35,000 nt of DNA from Symbiodinium natans (taxonomy: Eukaryota > Sar > Dinophyceae > Suessiales > Symbiodiniaceae). The DNA is taken from contig CAJNDS010000336.1 of assembly GCA_905221605.1 (NCBI GenBank), positions 647,501 to 682,500 of the forward strand, read 5' to 3'. The notes under the pieces were generated by a model, which had not been told where the DNA came from, did no database searches, and saw nothing but the letters and a program-made list of their open reading frames with translations. Shown piece by piece: positions 6,666 through 15,404 of this stretch; the stretch's first letter is position 1, and every line of letters begins with the position of its first letter. The position numbers and the translations under genes were made by a program.

Positions 6666-9492
6666 ATGGCATCAGCTATGACTGTGGCCTCTGTACCATC
6701 AATCCCGGTGGATGACCGTGCGTCGACACGGGCTTCCACCATGGCAAGCACGGCGCCTGGAGGAGAGGCGATGGGCCTCAGCAATGCCTACTCCGCCTAC
6801 AAGGAACGATACCTAGGCTAAACCCTAAACCCTAAACCCTAAACCCTAAACCCTAAACCCTAAACCCTAAACCCTAAACCCTAAACCCTAAACCCTAAAC
6901 CCTAAACCCTAAACCCTAAACCCTAAACCCCCTAAACCCTAAACCCTAAACCCTAAACCCTAAACCCTAAACCCTAAACCCTAAACCCTAAACCCTAAAC
7001 CCTAAACCCTAAACCCTAAACCCTGACTCCGCCCAGAAGGAGCGATACCTTGCATGGCGCCGGAGTGAAGCCAGCGCGGCGAGAGGTGAGCCCAACAAGG
7101 TCATGCAAGTGCGGTCGCAAGGCTTTGGATTCTAGGTGGGACTTTACTCCAACTTTATCACTTTATGAGTTTAGGGTTCCTCTGAGTTCATATTTTGAGG
7201 GAGCTAAAAGTTAAACTTTATTTTGGGTTAAAGAGCAACCAAGGATTCTGGTACCCTTCGCTTGAGGTCTGGCAGTGGCGACGAACATTGTCATACTGGA
7301 TCGCGGTGACCTTCTTTGAAGGCTCGATCTTCTTCACCATCTCCTCCTTCGCCTACTGCTACGCGGAGGAGTTGGGAATGGCCAAGGATGCTCTGACGAA
7401 GTGGGGCTATGTCGGAGGGGCGATCAACTTCATCGTGTGCACCTACTTGATGTGTGTTGAGACGATCAACCTGACAGCAGACCGGAAGTTAAGTACCGAA
7501 TTCATCGGGAAGCTGGTGGGCAAAGACTCGTCCGCTTCCTCGGAAGAGGAGACCACCGACGTGCAGGAAGCCCCTGAAGGGGAACCATCAACGGGGTCAG
7601 ATGAGGCAGGTCGGGAGCGCTTCCTGGTAGCCCAGTGGTCCTTTTTTTTTTTTTTAATTTTATTTTTTTTTTTAAATTTTGGGTTCAAGGTTCCCTTATA
7701 CACTAGCCAACCCCCAAAAAGGGTGATCTTATTATGATAGTATGGCTACTGGGCAACCGAGGCTTAGGTGAGGGGCAAGGAAGACGCGCTTCATCTGCAG
7801 AGCGCTTTTACCTCAACCCCTTCCGGGCGAAGCAGGCGCTGAGGAACCTCAAGCGCCTGGGTGCTGGCCCCTGGCCGTACTTTGCCTCCTTGATCTACCT
7901 CCTTGGCTGTGGCATTTTCACAGTTGGCATAGTGGGCCTGTTTTTGGACTTCTGCACTTTCCTTTCTGGAGACGCGCTGGCGTGGACGCAGCTAGTCAGC
8001 TTCGAGCTTGGTTCGCTCATGTTCCTTGGAGGAGGTGTGATGGAGTGCTTGGAGAACGAAGTGTTTTGCAAGCGACACCCATGCTCCAAGCATGAGACCA
8101 CCTTTCAAGGCAGGTTGAGTGCCGTGTGTAACACTGCTGGTAGTCTTGTCTTCGTCACTGGTGCCACCCTTGGCTTTGTTCCTGGCTGGGACTACGAGGC
8201 CAACTTCAGCTACTTCCTCGGCTCCTTGCTTTTCGCCTTGGGGTCTGGCGTGCAGATCGTGATGTGGAAGGATGAACCTTAGTGGCTGAATGAGCACACT
8301 TTACACTTTTTGGGGTGCTATCATCCCCATAGAACTGAAAGTGCGCACTTTCCCTGGGGGGGGGGGGGCTTTTTTGAACTCAGCAACTAAGGAAACCCTA
8401 AACCCTAAACCCTAAACCCGAAACCCTAAACCCGAAACCCGAAACCCTAAACCCTAAACCCTAAACCCTAAACCCTAAACCCTAAACCCTAAACCCTAAA
8501 CCCTAAACCCTAAACCCTAAACCTAAACCCTAAACCCTAAATCTAAGGAACAGTTCGGGCTCGCTTTTCTGGCCGTCCTCAACGCAAAAGGCCCTCCGCA
8601 GATAGTCCTCCCCGAGGATGCCGAGACCATCCAGGAGGGGTTTAGGGTTTAGAATTTAGGGTTTAGGGTTTAGGGTTTAGGGATTTGGGTTTAGGGTTTA
8701 GGGTTTAGGGTGTAGGGTTTAGGGGTTAGGGTTTGGAGGCTTCTACGTCCACTTTGACTGGCGCCCTCTTCATCATGATACTTCGTAGCTGAATGAGTAC
8801 GCTCTACAGTTTTTGGGATATTATAATCTTGGTAGCCCTCTGGTACCCTTTTCCCTTTTTTGGGGTTCAAGGTTCCCTCATAAAGTGACCCAAAAAAGGG
8901 TGCCCTTATCATAATATGGCTCCTGGGCTACCAAGAAATTCCCTATAAGACTGAAACTGCACACTTTTTTTGGGGGGGGGGGCTCATGAACTCAGCAGCT
9001 AAGGATCTACTGCCTGGCCTCAGCACTGAGCTTCTACAACGTGACGATGTCCCTGACGTCCCTGGAGCTGCGGAAAGAACGCGCCCACGCCATCGTCGTC
9101 TCCAACGCCATCAACGCTTCTCTGCCCTGCCTCTTCGCTCACATCATGCTGGCACTGAACTCGGGTAGGCCAGTGGTACCCTTTTTCCTTTTGTTTTTTT
9201 TGGTTCAAGGTTCTCTTATTATTACTATTATTATTATGATTACTATTATTATTATTATTATCATTATTCTTATTATTATTATAGTAGCCAACCCCAAAAA
9301 GGGTGCCCTTACTAGAGTATGGTTCCTGGGCTACCAAGGAACTCTGCCGTCATCCAGGCGCCCAGGCTGGCACCTTTCAAGCAGCTTTACTACGTCGCCC
9401 GAGTGGTGGCGATCATCATGGTCCTCAACTCTGGCTTCCGCATCGTAGAAGGCGTCTACCTACCTGGCAAGCTGGCAGCGCAAGCACCGTAG
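6666..9492 (+). CDS. Multi-pass membrane protein gene, eight exons
   Basis: I assemble exons 6666-6803, 7040-7127, 7244-7614, 7803-8273, 8548-8634, 8739-8776, 9004-9156 and 9339-9492. They total 1500 bases in one frame, from ATG to TAG, about 499 residues. All seven introns start GA and end AG, and six have G next, a pattern known in dinoflagellates. The N-terminus (about 75 residues) is hydrophilic. Roughly nine hydrophobic segments follow, for example TLSYWIAVTFFEGSIFFTIS, LIYLLGCGIFTVGIVGLF, SYFLGSLLFALGSGVQIV and YYVARVVAIIMVLNSGF. An acidic Ser/Glu-rich loop precedes the third. The family is not recognised; a transporter or sensor of a cell membrane is possible. Apparent stops, for example at 8280, fall in introns. 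The TAG used as stop abuts a telomere array, so further exons (for example near 9605) cannot be excluded. The exon 3/4 boundary has alternatives. Confidence 0.7.
6819..7024. repeat. CCCTAAA array forming intron 1
   Basis: About 29 almost perfect CCCTAAA units occupy nearly all of the first intron. It is flanked by a 25-bp direct repeat of coding sequence (6790-6814 and 7026-7050) with three mismatches. Confidence 0.95.
7128..7243 (+). other. Intron 2 bounded by GGATTCT direct repeats
   Basis: A short AT-rich intron of 116 bases. GGATTCT occurs at both edges (7127-7133 and 7243-7249), and the GA-AG cut falls inside these repeats. It holds no telomere array and only a faint inverted repeat at its ends. 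Confidence 0.6.
7626..7758. mobile_element. Introner-like element, GGTAGCCCAG family, copy 1
   Basis: Terminal inverted repeat GGTAGCCCAG at the left and CTGGGCAACC at the right. The body has an oligo-T tract, GGGTTCAAGGTTCCCTTAT, and AACCCCCAAAAAGGGTG. It lies in intron 3, whose edges carry the 8-bp direct repeat GAGCGCTT (7615-7622 and 7800-7807). Removing one repeat copy with the insert restores the frame exactly. Confidence 0.75.
8277..8392. mobile_element. Introner-like element, CCTTAGTNGCTGA family, copy 1
   Basis: Terminal inverted repeat CCTTAGTGGCTGA (8277-8289) and TCAGCAACTAAGG (8380-8392), 12 of 13 matching. It sits in intron 4 beside a telomere array. A second copy lies in intron 6. 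A TAG in its first bases would truncate the protein if unspliced. Confidence 0.7.
8395..8541. repeat. CCCTAAA array in intron 4
   Basis: About 20 CCCTAAA/CCCGAAA units flanked by the direct repeat CTAAGGAA (8387-8394 and 8543-8550), consistent with insertion next to the introner-like element. Confidence 0.9.
8639..8734. repeat. TTTAGGG array forming intron 5
   Basis: Degenerate TTTAGGG units fill the whole intron between two exons and are flanked by GGAGG (8634-8638 and 8735-8739). Confidence 0.9.
8785..9003. mobile_element. Introner-like element, CCTTAGTNGCTGA family, copy 2, with nested insert
   Basis: This copy forms intron 6. Its outer ends (GTAGCTGAATGAGTACG and CTCAGCAGCTAAG) and internal blocks match copy 1 at 8277-8392. 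A GGTAGCCC-family element is inserted in its middle, absent from copy 1. Confidence 0.65.
8828..8935. mobile_element. Introner-like element, GGTAGCCCAG family, copy 2 (nested)
   Basis: Perfect 11-bp terminal inverted repeat CTTGGTAGCCC / GGGCTACCAAG. The body shares GGGGTTCAAGGTTCCCTCAT and AAAAAAGGGTGCCCTTATC with the other copies. Confidence 0.75.
9164..9335. mobile_element. Introner-like element, GGTAGCCCAG family, copy 3
   Basis: Ends GGTAGGCCAG and CTGGGCTACC. The body carries GGTTCAAGGTTCTCTTATT, a TTA/ATT microsatellite and AACCCCAAAAAGGGTGCCC. It makes up most of intron 7, whose edges carry GAACTC (9157-9162 and 9339-9344). Confidence 0.75.
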
Positions 9493-9598
9493 GGTTTAGG
9501 GTTAGGGTTTAGGGTTTAGGGTTTAGGGTTTAGGGTTTAGGGTTTAGGGTTTAGGGTTTAGGGTTTAGGGTTTAGGGTTTCGGGCTTAGGGTTTAGGG
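9490..9598. repeat. TTTAGGG array
   Basis: About 14 TTTAGGG units begin within the TAG that closes the assembled membrane-protein frame. Confidence 0.9.
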
Positions 9599-9601
9599 TG
9601 C

Positions 9602-10084
9602 GGCCTTGGCACAGGTTTTAGCAGCTGCAACACCCATTGCTGAGACTGCCGGATGCCCAAAAAGCTGACAACCTATTTAGGGTTTGAAGTTTAGGGCTTA
9701 GGGCTTAGGACTTAGGGTTTAGGGTTTAGGGGTTTCTGGCCGAAACCTCCTGAAAGCAGCTGTGCTCCACCCGCAACACGACTTAAGCCCAGAGCCGTGC
9801 CAGGGTTTAGGGGTTTAGGTTAGGGTTTAGGGTTTAGGATTTGGGGTTTAGGGTTTAGGGTTTAGGCTTAGGGTTTAGGGTTGAACAACAACAACCACAA
9901 CAACGTCCACACCAACCAAACAACCCTGGACCCTAAACCCGCCCCCCTGCCCTACACCCTCAAAACCCGAACAGATCCCAAACAAACCAGCAGTTCCCTC
10001 CTCCATGGAAGGTGCCAACTGGCGGCTGGGTGGGGGTCCGGTTGGCACGAGCAGGCACGGGAGTTTGGAGTTTTGGGGGTTTGA
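9602..10084. other. Short islands between degenerate TTTAGGG runs
   Basis: Possible exon pieces lie at 9602-9660 (AALAQVLAAATPIAETAGC) and 9745-9805, and a short frame opens at the ATG near 10003 (MEGANWRLGGGPVG). The first could continue the membrane-protein gene. None can be fixed by sequence alone. Confidence 0.3.
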
Positions 10085-10390
10085 GGTTTAGGGTTTGAGG
10101 TTAGGGTTTAGGGTTTAGGGTTTAGGGTTTAGGGTTTAGGGTTTAGGGTTTAGGGTTTAGGGTTTAGGGTTTGGGGTTTGTGGGTTTCGGGGTTTAGGGT
10201 TTCGGGGTTTAGGGTTTGGGGGTTTGGGGTTTGTCGTTGGGGGCTTAGGGTTGGGGTTGCGGGCTAACCCTAAACCCTAAACCCTAAACCCTAAACCCTA
10301 AACCTTAAACCCTAAACCCAAAACCCAAAACCCTAAACCCTTAACCCTAAACCCTATACCCTAAACCCTAAACCCTAAACCCTAAAAGAG
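10085..10390. repeat. TTTAGGG array meeting a CCCTAAA array
   Basis: TTTAGGG units (10085-10250, with GGGGTTT variants) are followed within about 15 bases by CCCTAAA units (10265-10385), so the arrays face each other. Confidence 0.9.
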
Positions 10391-10539
10391 GGTTTGGGGT
10401 TTCGGCCCCTTGCAGGGCGACGCTCGGAACCTCGCCACCCCAATCCCCGACTGAGGACGTTCCTAAACCCCAAGCGCCGAGCCCTAAAGCCCCCAAACCC
10501 TAAGGCCTATTTTTTGAGGGGGCTTAGGCAACTTTGGTT
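10391..10539. other. Unique island, no gene supported
   Basis: GC-rich sequence with an AG near 10414 and a short open stretch, too short to call. Confidence 0.4.
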
Positions 10540-10865
10540 GGTTTAGGGTTTAGGGTTTAGGGTTTAGGGTTTAGGGTTTAGGGTTTAGGGTTTAGGGTTT
10601 AGGGTTTAGGGTTTAGGGTTCAGGACGTTCAAGGGGGTGTTGTGTTTTGTGTCTAGGATCTTCGGGGTTTGGGCTTGGCCGGGGCTCAGGGCCCCGCATA
10701 AGCCCCCTAGACCGCAACCCCCCAAAACCTTAAACCTTAAACCCTAAACCCTAAACCCTAAACCCTAAACCCTAAACCCTAAACCCTAAACCCTAAACCC
10801 TAAACCCTAAACCCTAAACCCTAAACCCTAAACCCCAAAACCCCAAAACCCCAAAACCCTAACAC
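10540..10865. repeat. TTTAGGG array, spacer, CCCTAAA array
   Basis: About eleven perfect TTTAGGG units (10540-10621), about 110 unique bases, then about 16 CCCTAAA units ending in CCCCAAAA variants. Confidence 0.9.
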
Positions 10866-10881
10866 CTCACCAGCCCTAAAG

Positions 10882-10951
10882 ATCCTAAGCTTTACCGAAG
10901 GCTGAACCTGAAGTCGGGAAAGAGCATCATCCAGCCGCCCGTCGTGTCTAG
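10882..10951 (+). CDS. Exon-like island, unknown product (partial)
   Basis: One frame reads DPKLYRRLNLKSGKSIIQPP and three more residues, basic and natural in composition. It lies between a CCCTAAA and a TTTAGGG array, and AAAG precedes it. No family is recognised. Confidence 0.4.
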
Positions 10952-11634
10952 GGTTTAGGGTTTAGGGTGTAGGGTTTAAGTTTAGGGTTTAGGGTTTAGG
11001 GTTTAGGGTTTAGGGTTTAGGGTTTAGGGTTTAGGGTTTAGGTACCCTTTTTGGGGGTCCTTTGAGGAGATTCTGTTCTGTTGGGGGTATCTTTGGGGTC
11101 CAACTATTTTGGAAATTGCCCACGTTTACCCTTTTAGAGCTTCGGTTTAAGATTTAGTGTTTTAAGATCTGAGGTTTGGGGTTTCGGGCTCAGGGTTTCG
11201 GGTTTAGGGTTGAAGGGTCGAAGGGTTGAAAGTGTTGAATGGGTTGACGGGGGAGGTAAAGGGCGTAGGGAGAAGGGAACCTTTCAGGGCTATGTTAGAG
11301 GGTGTTTAGGGTTTTCGGTTCAAGGGTTTCGGGTTTGTGGTTTAGGGTTTGGGTCTTCGGGTGTAGGGTTCTAGGCCATAGGGTTCAGCTTTGCGCGCTT
11401 TTTGGGGTGTAGGGTTTAGGGTTTAGGGTTTGGTGCTGTTTGGGCGTTTGGCGTTTTGCGTCTTCAGGGGCCCTTGTAGATTGTTGCCGGTCTCAGCTTT
11501 CAGGTTTGAGCCTTTAGGATTTTAGGGCTTGCTGTTCTAGGGCACTTGGGGTTTAGGGTGCTGGGGTCTTGGCTATGGGCTTTGGGCCCCCAAGCCCTTG
11601 CCGAAGGGTGCAGGGTTCAGGATTCAGGGTTCAG
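10952..11634. repeat. TTTAGGG array and long degenerate derivative
   Basis: Perfect units to 11042 are followed by about 590 bases of G- and T-rich sequence with scattered GGGTTT words. I see no gene in it. Confidence 0.7.
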
Positions 11635-12027
11635 AAGAAGATGATGAAGGAGTCAAAGGACGGGAAGCTTTCCGCCATCAGTGTCGCCTTCGAGTTGATG
11701 ACGATGAGGAATGCCGTCCAGCTGAATTGGAAGAGCTCGATGCAAGCCATGTCTAACCTGTTCCAGGCAGCCTTTTGGCTCATGGTTGTTACGAAGTCTA
11801 CCTTCCGCGGGCAACCTGGGGAAGCTCGAAGCGACAGTAGTTGCTGACTACTTGTTCACTTCCTCGAAGGACTACCCTCTCGCTGGGATCGAGCAAGGGG
11901 TTTCCGGAAGTTATCACGGTGGGCCAGGACGACGACGCTGAGACCCCCTTGCAGAAGACCACAGGCGAAGGGTCCAAGGCGAACTCCGTGGGCAAGGGCA
12001 AAGGGAAGAATGCAGGAGGCCGTCCGG
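11635..12027 (+). pseudogene. Coding fragment with two frame changes, unknown product
   Basis: The first segment is open to about 11805 (VAFELMTMRNAVQLNWKSSM and onward). The reading then continues naturally only in the next frame (GNLGKLEATVVADYLFTSSK). Near 11898 it shifts again, across GGGGTTTCCG, into a Lys/Gly-rich tail (ITVGQDDDAETPLQK...). One extra C at TTCCGCGGG and a 10-bp insert would explain both shifts. This may be a decayed gene, a sequencing error plus a tiny insertion, or unusual splicing. The family is not recognised. Confidence 0.45.
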
Positions 12028-12028
12028 G

Positions 12029-12370
12029 TTCAGGGTTCAGGGTTCAGGGTTCAGGGTTCAGGGTTTAGGGTTTAGGGTTTAGGGTTTAGGGTTTAGGGTT
12101 TAGGGTTTAGGGTTTAGGGTTTAGGGTTTAGGGTTTAGGGTTTAGGGTTTAGGGTTTAGGGTTTAGGAACATGTTCACCGCTGCAGTCCCTGTTTGCTTG
12201 TTCTGCTTTTGTACTCAGCAAACCGTGAACAGAAGTCGCGCACCCTGCCCTAAACCCGCACCCTAAACCCTAAACCCTAAACCCTAAACCCTAAACCCTA
12301 AACCCTAAACCCTAAACCCTAAACCCTAAACCCTAAACCCTAAACCCTAAACCCTAGACCCTAAACCCGA
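12029..12370. repeat. GGTTCA/TTTAGGG array, spacer, CCCTAAA array
   Basis: Five GGGTTCA variant units and about 15 TTTAGGG units, then about 80 unique bases (12168-12250), then about 16 CCCTAAA units. Confidence 0.95.
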
Positions 12371-12492
12371 AACCTAGTGCTTCTTTTGCCTTCCGACGTG
12401 CTTTGGGGTGTAGGCCTCAGGGTTTAAATCTTCGGGTTCAGGGTTGTGCTTAAGTCTTTACAAGAATCACTTTTCCTCTACCCTCAACCCTA

Positions 12493-12720
12493 GACTACTA
12501 AACCCTAAACCCTAAACCCTAAACCCTAAACCCTAAACCCTAAACCCTAAACCCTAAACCCTAAACCCTAAACCCTAAACCCTAAACCCTAAACCCTAAA
12601 CCCTAAACCCTAAACCCTAAACCCTAAACCTCAGCCCTCAACCCCAAACCCTAAACCCTCAACCCCAAACCCTAAACCCTAAACCCTCAGCCCCAACCCT
12701 CAAGCCGTAAACTCCAAAGT
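12493..12720. repeat. CCCTAAA array
   Basis: About 20 near-perfect units then degenerate CCCTCAA/CCCCAAA units. Confidence 0.95.
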
Positions 12721-13009
12721 TCTGAGGCTTCTCTGCGAGCGCGTTCGGCGGGTGGCCATGCTCTGCCGAACAGAGGTGTGGGCTTAGGGTTTAGGGTTTA
12801 GGGTTTGGGGTTTGGGGTTTGGGGTTTAGGGTGTGGATCCTTGGCCAAGGAGGGTCTCAGAGTTTTGGTTGGGGTTTAGGGTTCAGGGTTCAGGGTTCAG
12901 GGTTTAGGTTTTCGGGTTTTTGGTGTTTAGGGCTCAGGGTTTATAGGGTATTGTTTTTTTTGTGGGGTTTTTTGTGGGTTTAGAGGGTCTAGAGGGTCTA
13001 GAGTGCTTG
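12721..13009. other. Short island and degenerate TTTAGGG/TTTGGGG
   Basis: A possible exon of about 18 codons lies at 12725-12780 (LLCERVRRVAMLCRTEVW). The rest is TTTAGGG, TTTGGGG and GGTTCA variants. Confidence 0.4.
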
Positions 13010-13207
13010 GAAGGTTTAGAGGGTTTAGAGGGTTTAGAGGGTTTAGAGGGTTTAGAGGGTTTAGAGGGTTTAGAGGGTTTGAGGGTTTAGAGGGTCTAGA
13101 GGGTCTAGAGGGTCTAGAGGGTTTAGAGGGTTTAGAGGGTTTAGAGGGTTTAGAGGGTTTAGAGGGTTTAGAGGGTTTAGAGGGTTTAGAGGGTTTAGAG
13201 GGTTTGG
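13010..13207. repeat. 9-bp minisatellite AGAGGGTTT
   Basis: About 21 tandem copies of a 9-base unit, AGAGGGTTT with AGAGGGTCT variants, in otherwise 7-base repeat territory. Because 9 is a multiple of three it stays open in several frames, which gives spurious GFR/GLE or NPL repeat proteins. Confidence 0.95.
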
Positions 13208-13440
13208 GGCGTTTGATGGAGGACAGATGAGGGGGGGTCCGCTACACCCCAAACCTTGGACACTCACCCTCACATCTGAAACCGAAAACATGCCTTGAAA
13301 TCCCAAACCCTCAGTCTTAGAAAGCCCCAGAATTTCAAGAAACTCCCTACACTCGCGTGGTTGGTTGATCATGGCGCGAGGATCGCCGGCAGGCAAAGCG
13401 AGTGGCGATACCTGCCTGAGACCCAGAGTGCCATTTTGTG
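13208..13440. other. Unique island, weak exon candidate
   Basis: The sequence from the ATG at 13371 (MARGSPAGKASGDTCLRP) is open for about 24 codons. No support beyond composition. Confidence 0.3.
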
Positions 13441-13705
13441 ACCCTAAGCCCTAAGCCCTAAGCCCTAAACCCTCCTAAACCCTCCTAAACCCTAAGCTCT
13501 AAACCCTAAACCCTAAACCCTAAACCCTAAACCCTAAACCCTAAACCGTAAACCCTAAACTAAACCCTAAACCCTAAACCCTAAACCCTAAACCCTAAAC
13601 CCTAAACCCTAAACCCTAAACCCTAAACCCTAAACCCTAAACCCTAAGCCCTAAGCCCTAAGCCCTAAGCCCTAAACCCTAAACCCTAAACCCTAAACCC
13701 ACAGC
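13441..13705. repeat. CCCTAAA array with CCCTAAG blocks
   Basis: About 35 units. CCCTAAG variants cluster at both ends and perfect units fill the middle. Confidence 0.95.
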
Positions 13706-13922
13706 TCTTAGGGTTCAGGACCCGGGGTTTGGGGAGGTTCGGAGCCAGGAAGGGACCCAGGTGTTTAAAGGGACTTGGACAAGTCTTTCGTCTGTGGCAA
13801 ATCTCCATGGGCAACTAGGAAGAGGGGTTTAGGGTTTAGGGTTTAGGGTTTAGGGCTTAGGGCTTAGGGTTTAGGGTTTAGGGTTTCGGGTTTAGGGGGC
13901 TTGGTAGAGGTGTGTTTCTGAG

Positions 13923-14000
13923 TCAAAAAGAAGCCTCGAGCATCATCGGGTCTGGAACGCTGCCTCTGCTTGGCCGGATGAGCACTTCGGAAGGTCACCT
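13923..14000 (+). CDS. Exon-like island, unknown product (partial)
   Basis: After GAG the frame reads SKRSLEHHRVWNAASAWPDE and a few residues more, up to a TGA just past the end. The left neighbour is a TTTAGGG array (13826-13895). No family is recognised. Confidence 0.35.
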
Positions 14001-14069
14001 TGAACTTTTTTGAATATATGGTCCCTGAATATTTAGCTTAAACCCTGTATGGTCAGTTCTCAAATTTCT

Positions 14070-14350
14070 GATCCCTAAACCCTAAACCCTCAACCCTAAA
14101 CCCCAAACAATAAACAATAAACAATAAACCCTAAACCCTAAACCCTAAACCCTACACCCTACACCCTAAGTACAAGGGGCCGCCTTATCGTTGCAAGGAA
14201 GGTGCCGCTGTCAATGGGAGCCCTGGCCGTGAGGGGTTTGCAACCCCAAGCTCGAAACCCTAAACCCTAAACCCTAGGTCCTTACACCCTACACCCTACA
14301 CCCTAAACCCTAAACCCTAAACCCTAAACCCTAAACCCTAAACCCTAAAC
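14070..14350. repeat. CCCTAAA arrays with small island
   Basis: Arrays at 14070-14170 (including AAACAAT and CCCTACA variants) and 14255-14350 flank a 75-base island whose frame YKGPPYRCKEGAAVNGSPGR may be one exon. Confidence 0.8.
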
Positions 14351-14471
14351 CGGGCCCTAGGCTATGGGGTCTACGGTTCAGGGTCCCCAGCTTGAAGGGG
14401 CAGGGTTTCGTTGGGGGCTTGGTTCGCCAGACCAGGGCGTCTTCAAAGCAGGCAGGGATGGAAGCTTCCTT

Positions 14472-14701
14472 GGAGGTTCATGGTACTTATTGATGGTGCT
14501 ACATGGGTGTAGGGTTTAGGGTTTGGGGTTTCCTTACTCACCAATTATAGCTGTACTTCTAACCCACTTATAAGCCCCTTAAGTGCCCTAATGTGGTTGT
14601 AATGTCAGTTATAAGTGCAGTTACCCTAAACCCTAAACCCTAAGCCCTAAACCCTAAACTCTAAACCCTAAATCATTGGTTAGTAAGTGCCATGAACCTC
14701 C
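14472..14701. mobile_element. MITE-like element, family C, copy 1 with array inserts
   Basis: Ends GGAGGTTCATGGTACTTA and its complement with one mismatch. Shares internal words CTGTACTTCTAACCCACT and TTATAAGTGCAGT with copy 2 at 15266-15404. TTTAGGG and CCCTAAA runs interrupt it, so it is longer than copy 2. Confidence 0.7.
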
Positions 14702-14711
14702 GAGTACGAGC

Positions 14712-14788
14712 CCGGATCAGGTCCTCGTTCTGACATCTCGGCTGACCCATCGCGCAGTGTTCGAGCACTTCGAGGCACTCCGGGTTCA
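14712..14788 (+). CDS. Exon-like island, unknown product (partial)
   Basis: One frame reads PDQVLVLTSRLTHRAVFEHF followed by EALRV, a convincing coding-type peptide with a hydrophobic strand then a helix. It lies between an inverted-repeat element and a TTTAGGG array. Confidence 0.4.
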
Positions 14789-14805
14789 GGATTTCCGGGT
14801 TTAGG

Positions 14806-14882
14806 GTTTAGGGTTTGGGGTTCAGGGTTTAGGGTTTAGGGTTTAGGGTTTAGGGTTTAGGGTTTACGGTTTAGGGTTTGTG
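14806..14882. repeat. TTTAGGG array
   Basis: About ten units with two substitutions. Confidence 0.9.
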
Positions 14883-15049
14883 CCAGGAACTTCTTTTAGG
14901 GGTTCAAGGGCTTCAGGATTTCAGATTGTGTTGTGTGCCAGATTTTCGTATCCGAGGCCCTAGGCCTGAACCCTGAACCCTAAACCCCAAGCCCCTGAGC
15001 CCCGAAGCCCCGAAGCCCCTCAACCTCCAGCATGGCGTGTAGGACACAG

Positions 15050-15119
15050 TATCTACTATTTGCTTCAAAACCCCAAAAGCAAAAGACAATTCGGGGTTCT
15101 TAAGCAATTAGTAGGTATA
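15050..15119. mobile_element. Inverted-repeat element, family D, copy 2
   Basis: The left arm (TATCTACTATTTGCTTCAAA...) and the right arm (GGGGTTCTTAAGCAATTAGT...) are imperfect inverted repeats of about 25 bp. Both match the element at 596-679. Confidence 0.55.
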
Positions 15120-15138
15120 GGACCCTTCGACCTCCCAG

Positions 15139-15210
15139 GCAAACCAATACTTTGGCCTCCACCCCGGTGACGTGATCTTCTTCGATCAGCCGGCCGGGGG
15201 CCTTGCCTTT
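15139..15210 (+). CDS. Exon-like island, unknown product (partial)
   Basis: Starts with G after CCCAG and reads ANQYFGLHPGDVIFFDQPAG plus four residues, up to a TTTAGGG array. It is one of the clearer single exons. Family not recognised. Confidence 0.45.
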
Positions 15211-15265
15211 AGATTTAGGGTTTAGGGTTTAGGGTTTACGGTTTAGGGTTTAGGGTTGAGGCTTA

Positions 15266-15404
15266 GAGGTTCATGGTACTTCTTAACCAGTTATATCTGT
15301 ACTTCTAACCCACTCACTGACAAGCCCCCTAAGTACCCCAAGATGGTCACAAGTACAGTTATATAAGTGCAGTCAAAGTTGGTAAATAAGGACCATGAAT
15401 CTCC
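15266..15404. mobile_element. MITE-like element, family C, copy 2
   Basis: A compact 139-bp copy with ends AGAGGTTCATGGTACTT and its near-complement. It has no telomere insert, so it shows what copy 1 looked like before it was interrupted. Confidence 0.65.

Noticed and set aside
7734-8282. Free-standing 182-codon gene starting at the ATG at 7734
   Set aside because: That ATG and the first codons lie inside an introner-like intron, and the TAG at 8280 lies in the next one; the coding part is exon 4 of the larger gene.
13003-13230. Open frame of GFR and GLE repeats (and NPL repeats on the other strand)
   Set aside because: It is only the 9-base minisatellite read in frame, with no non-repeat coding sequence attached.
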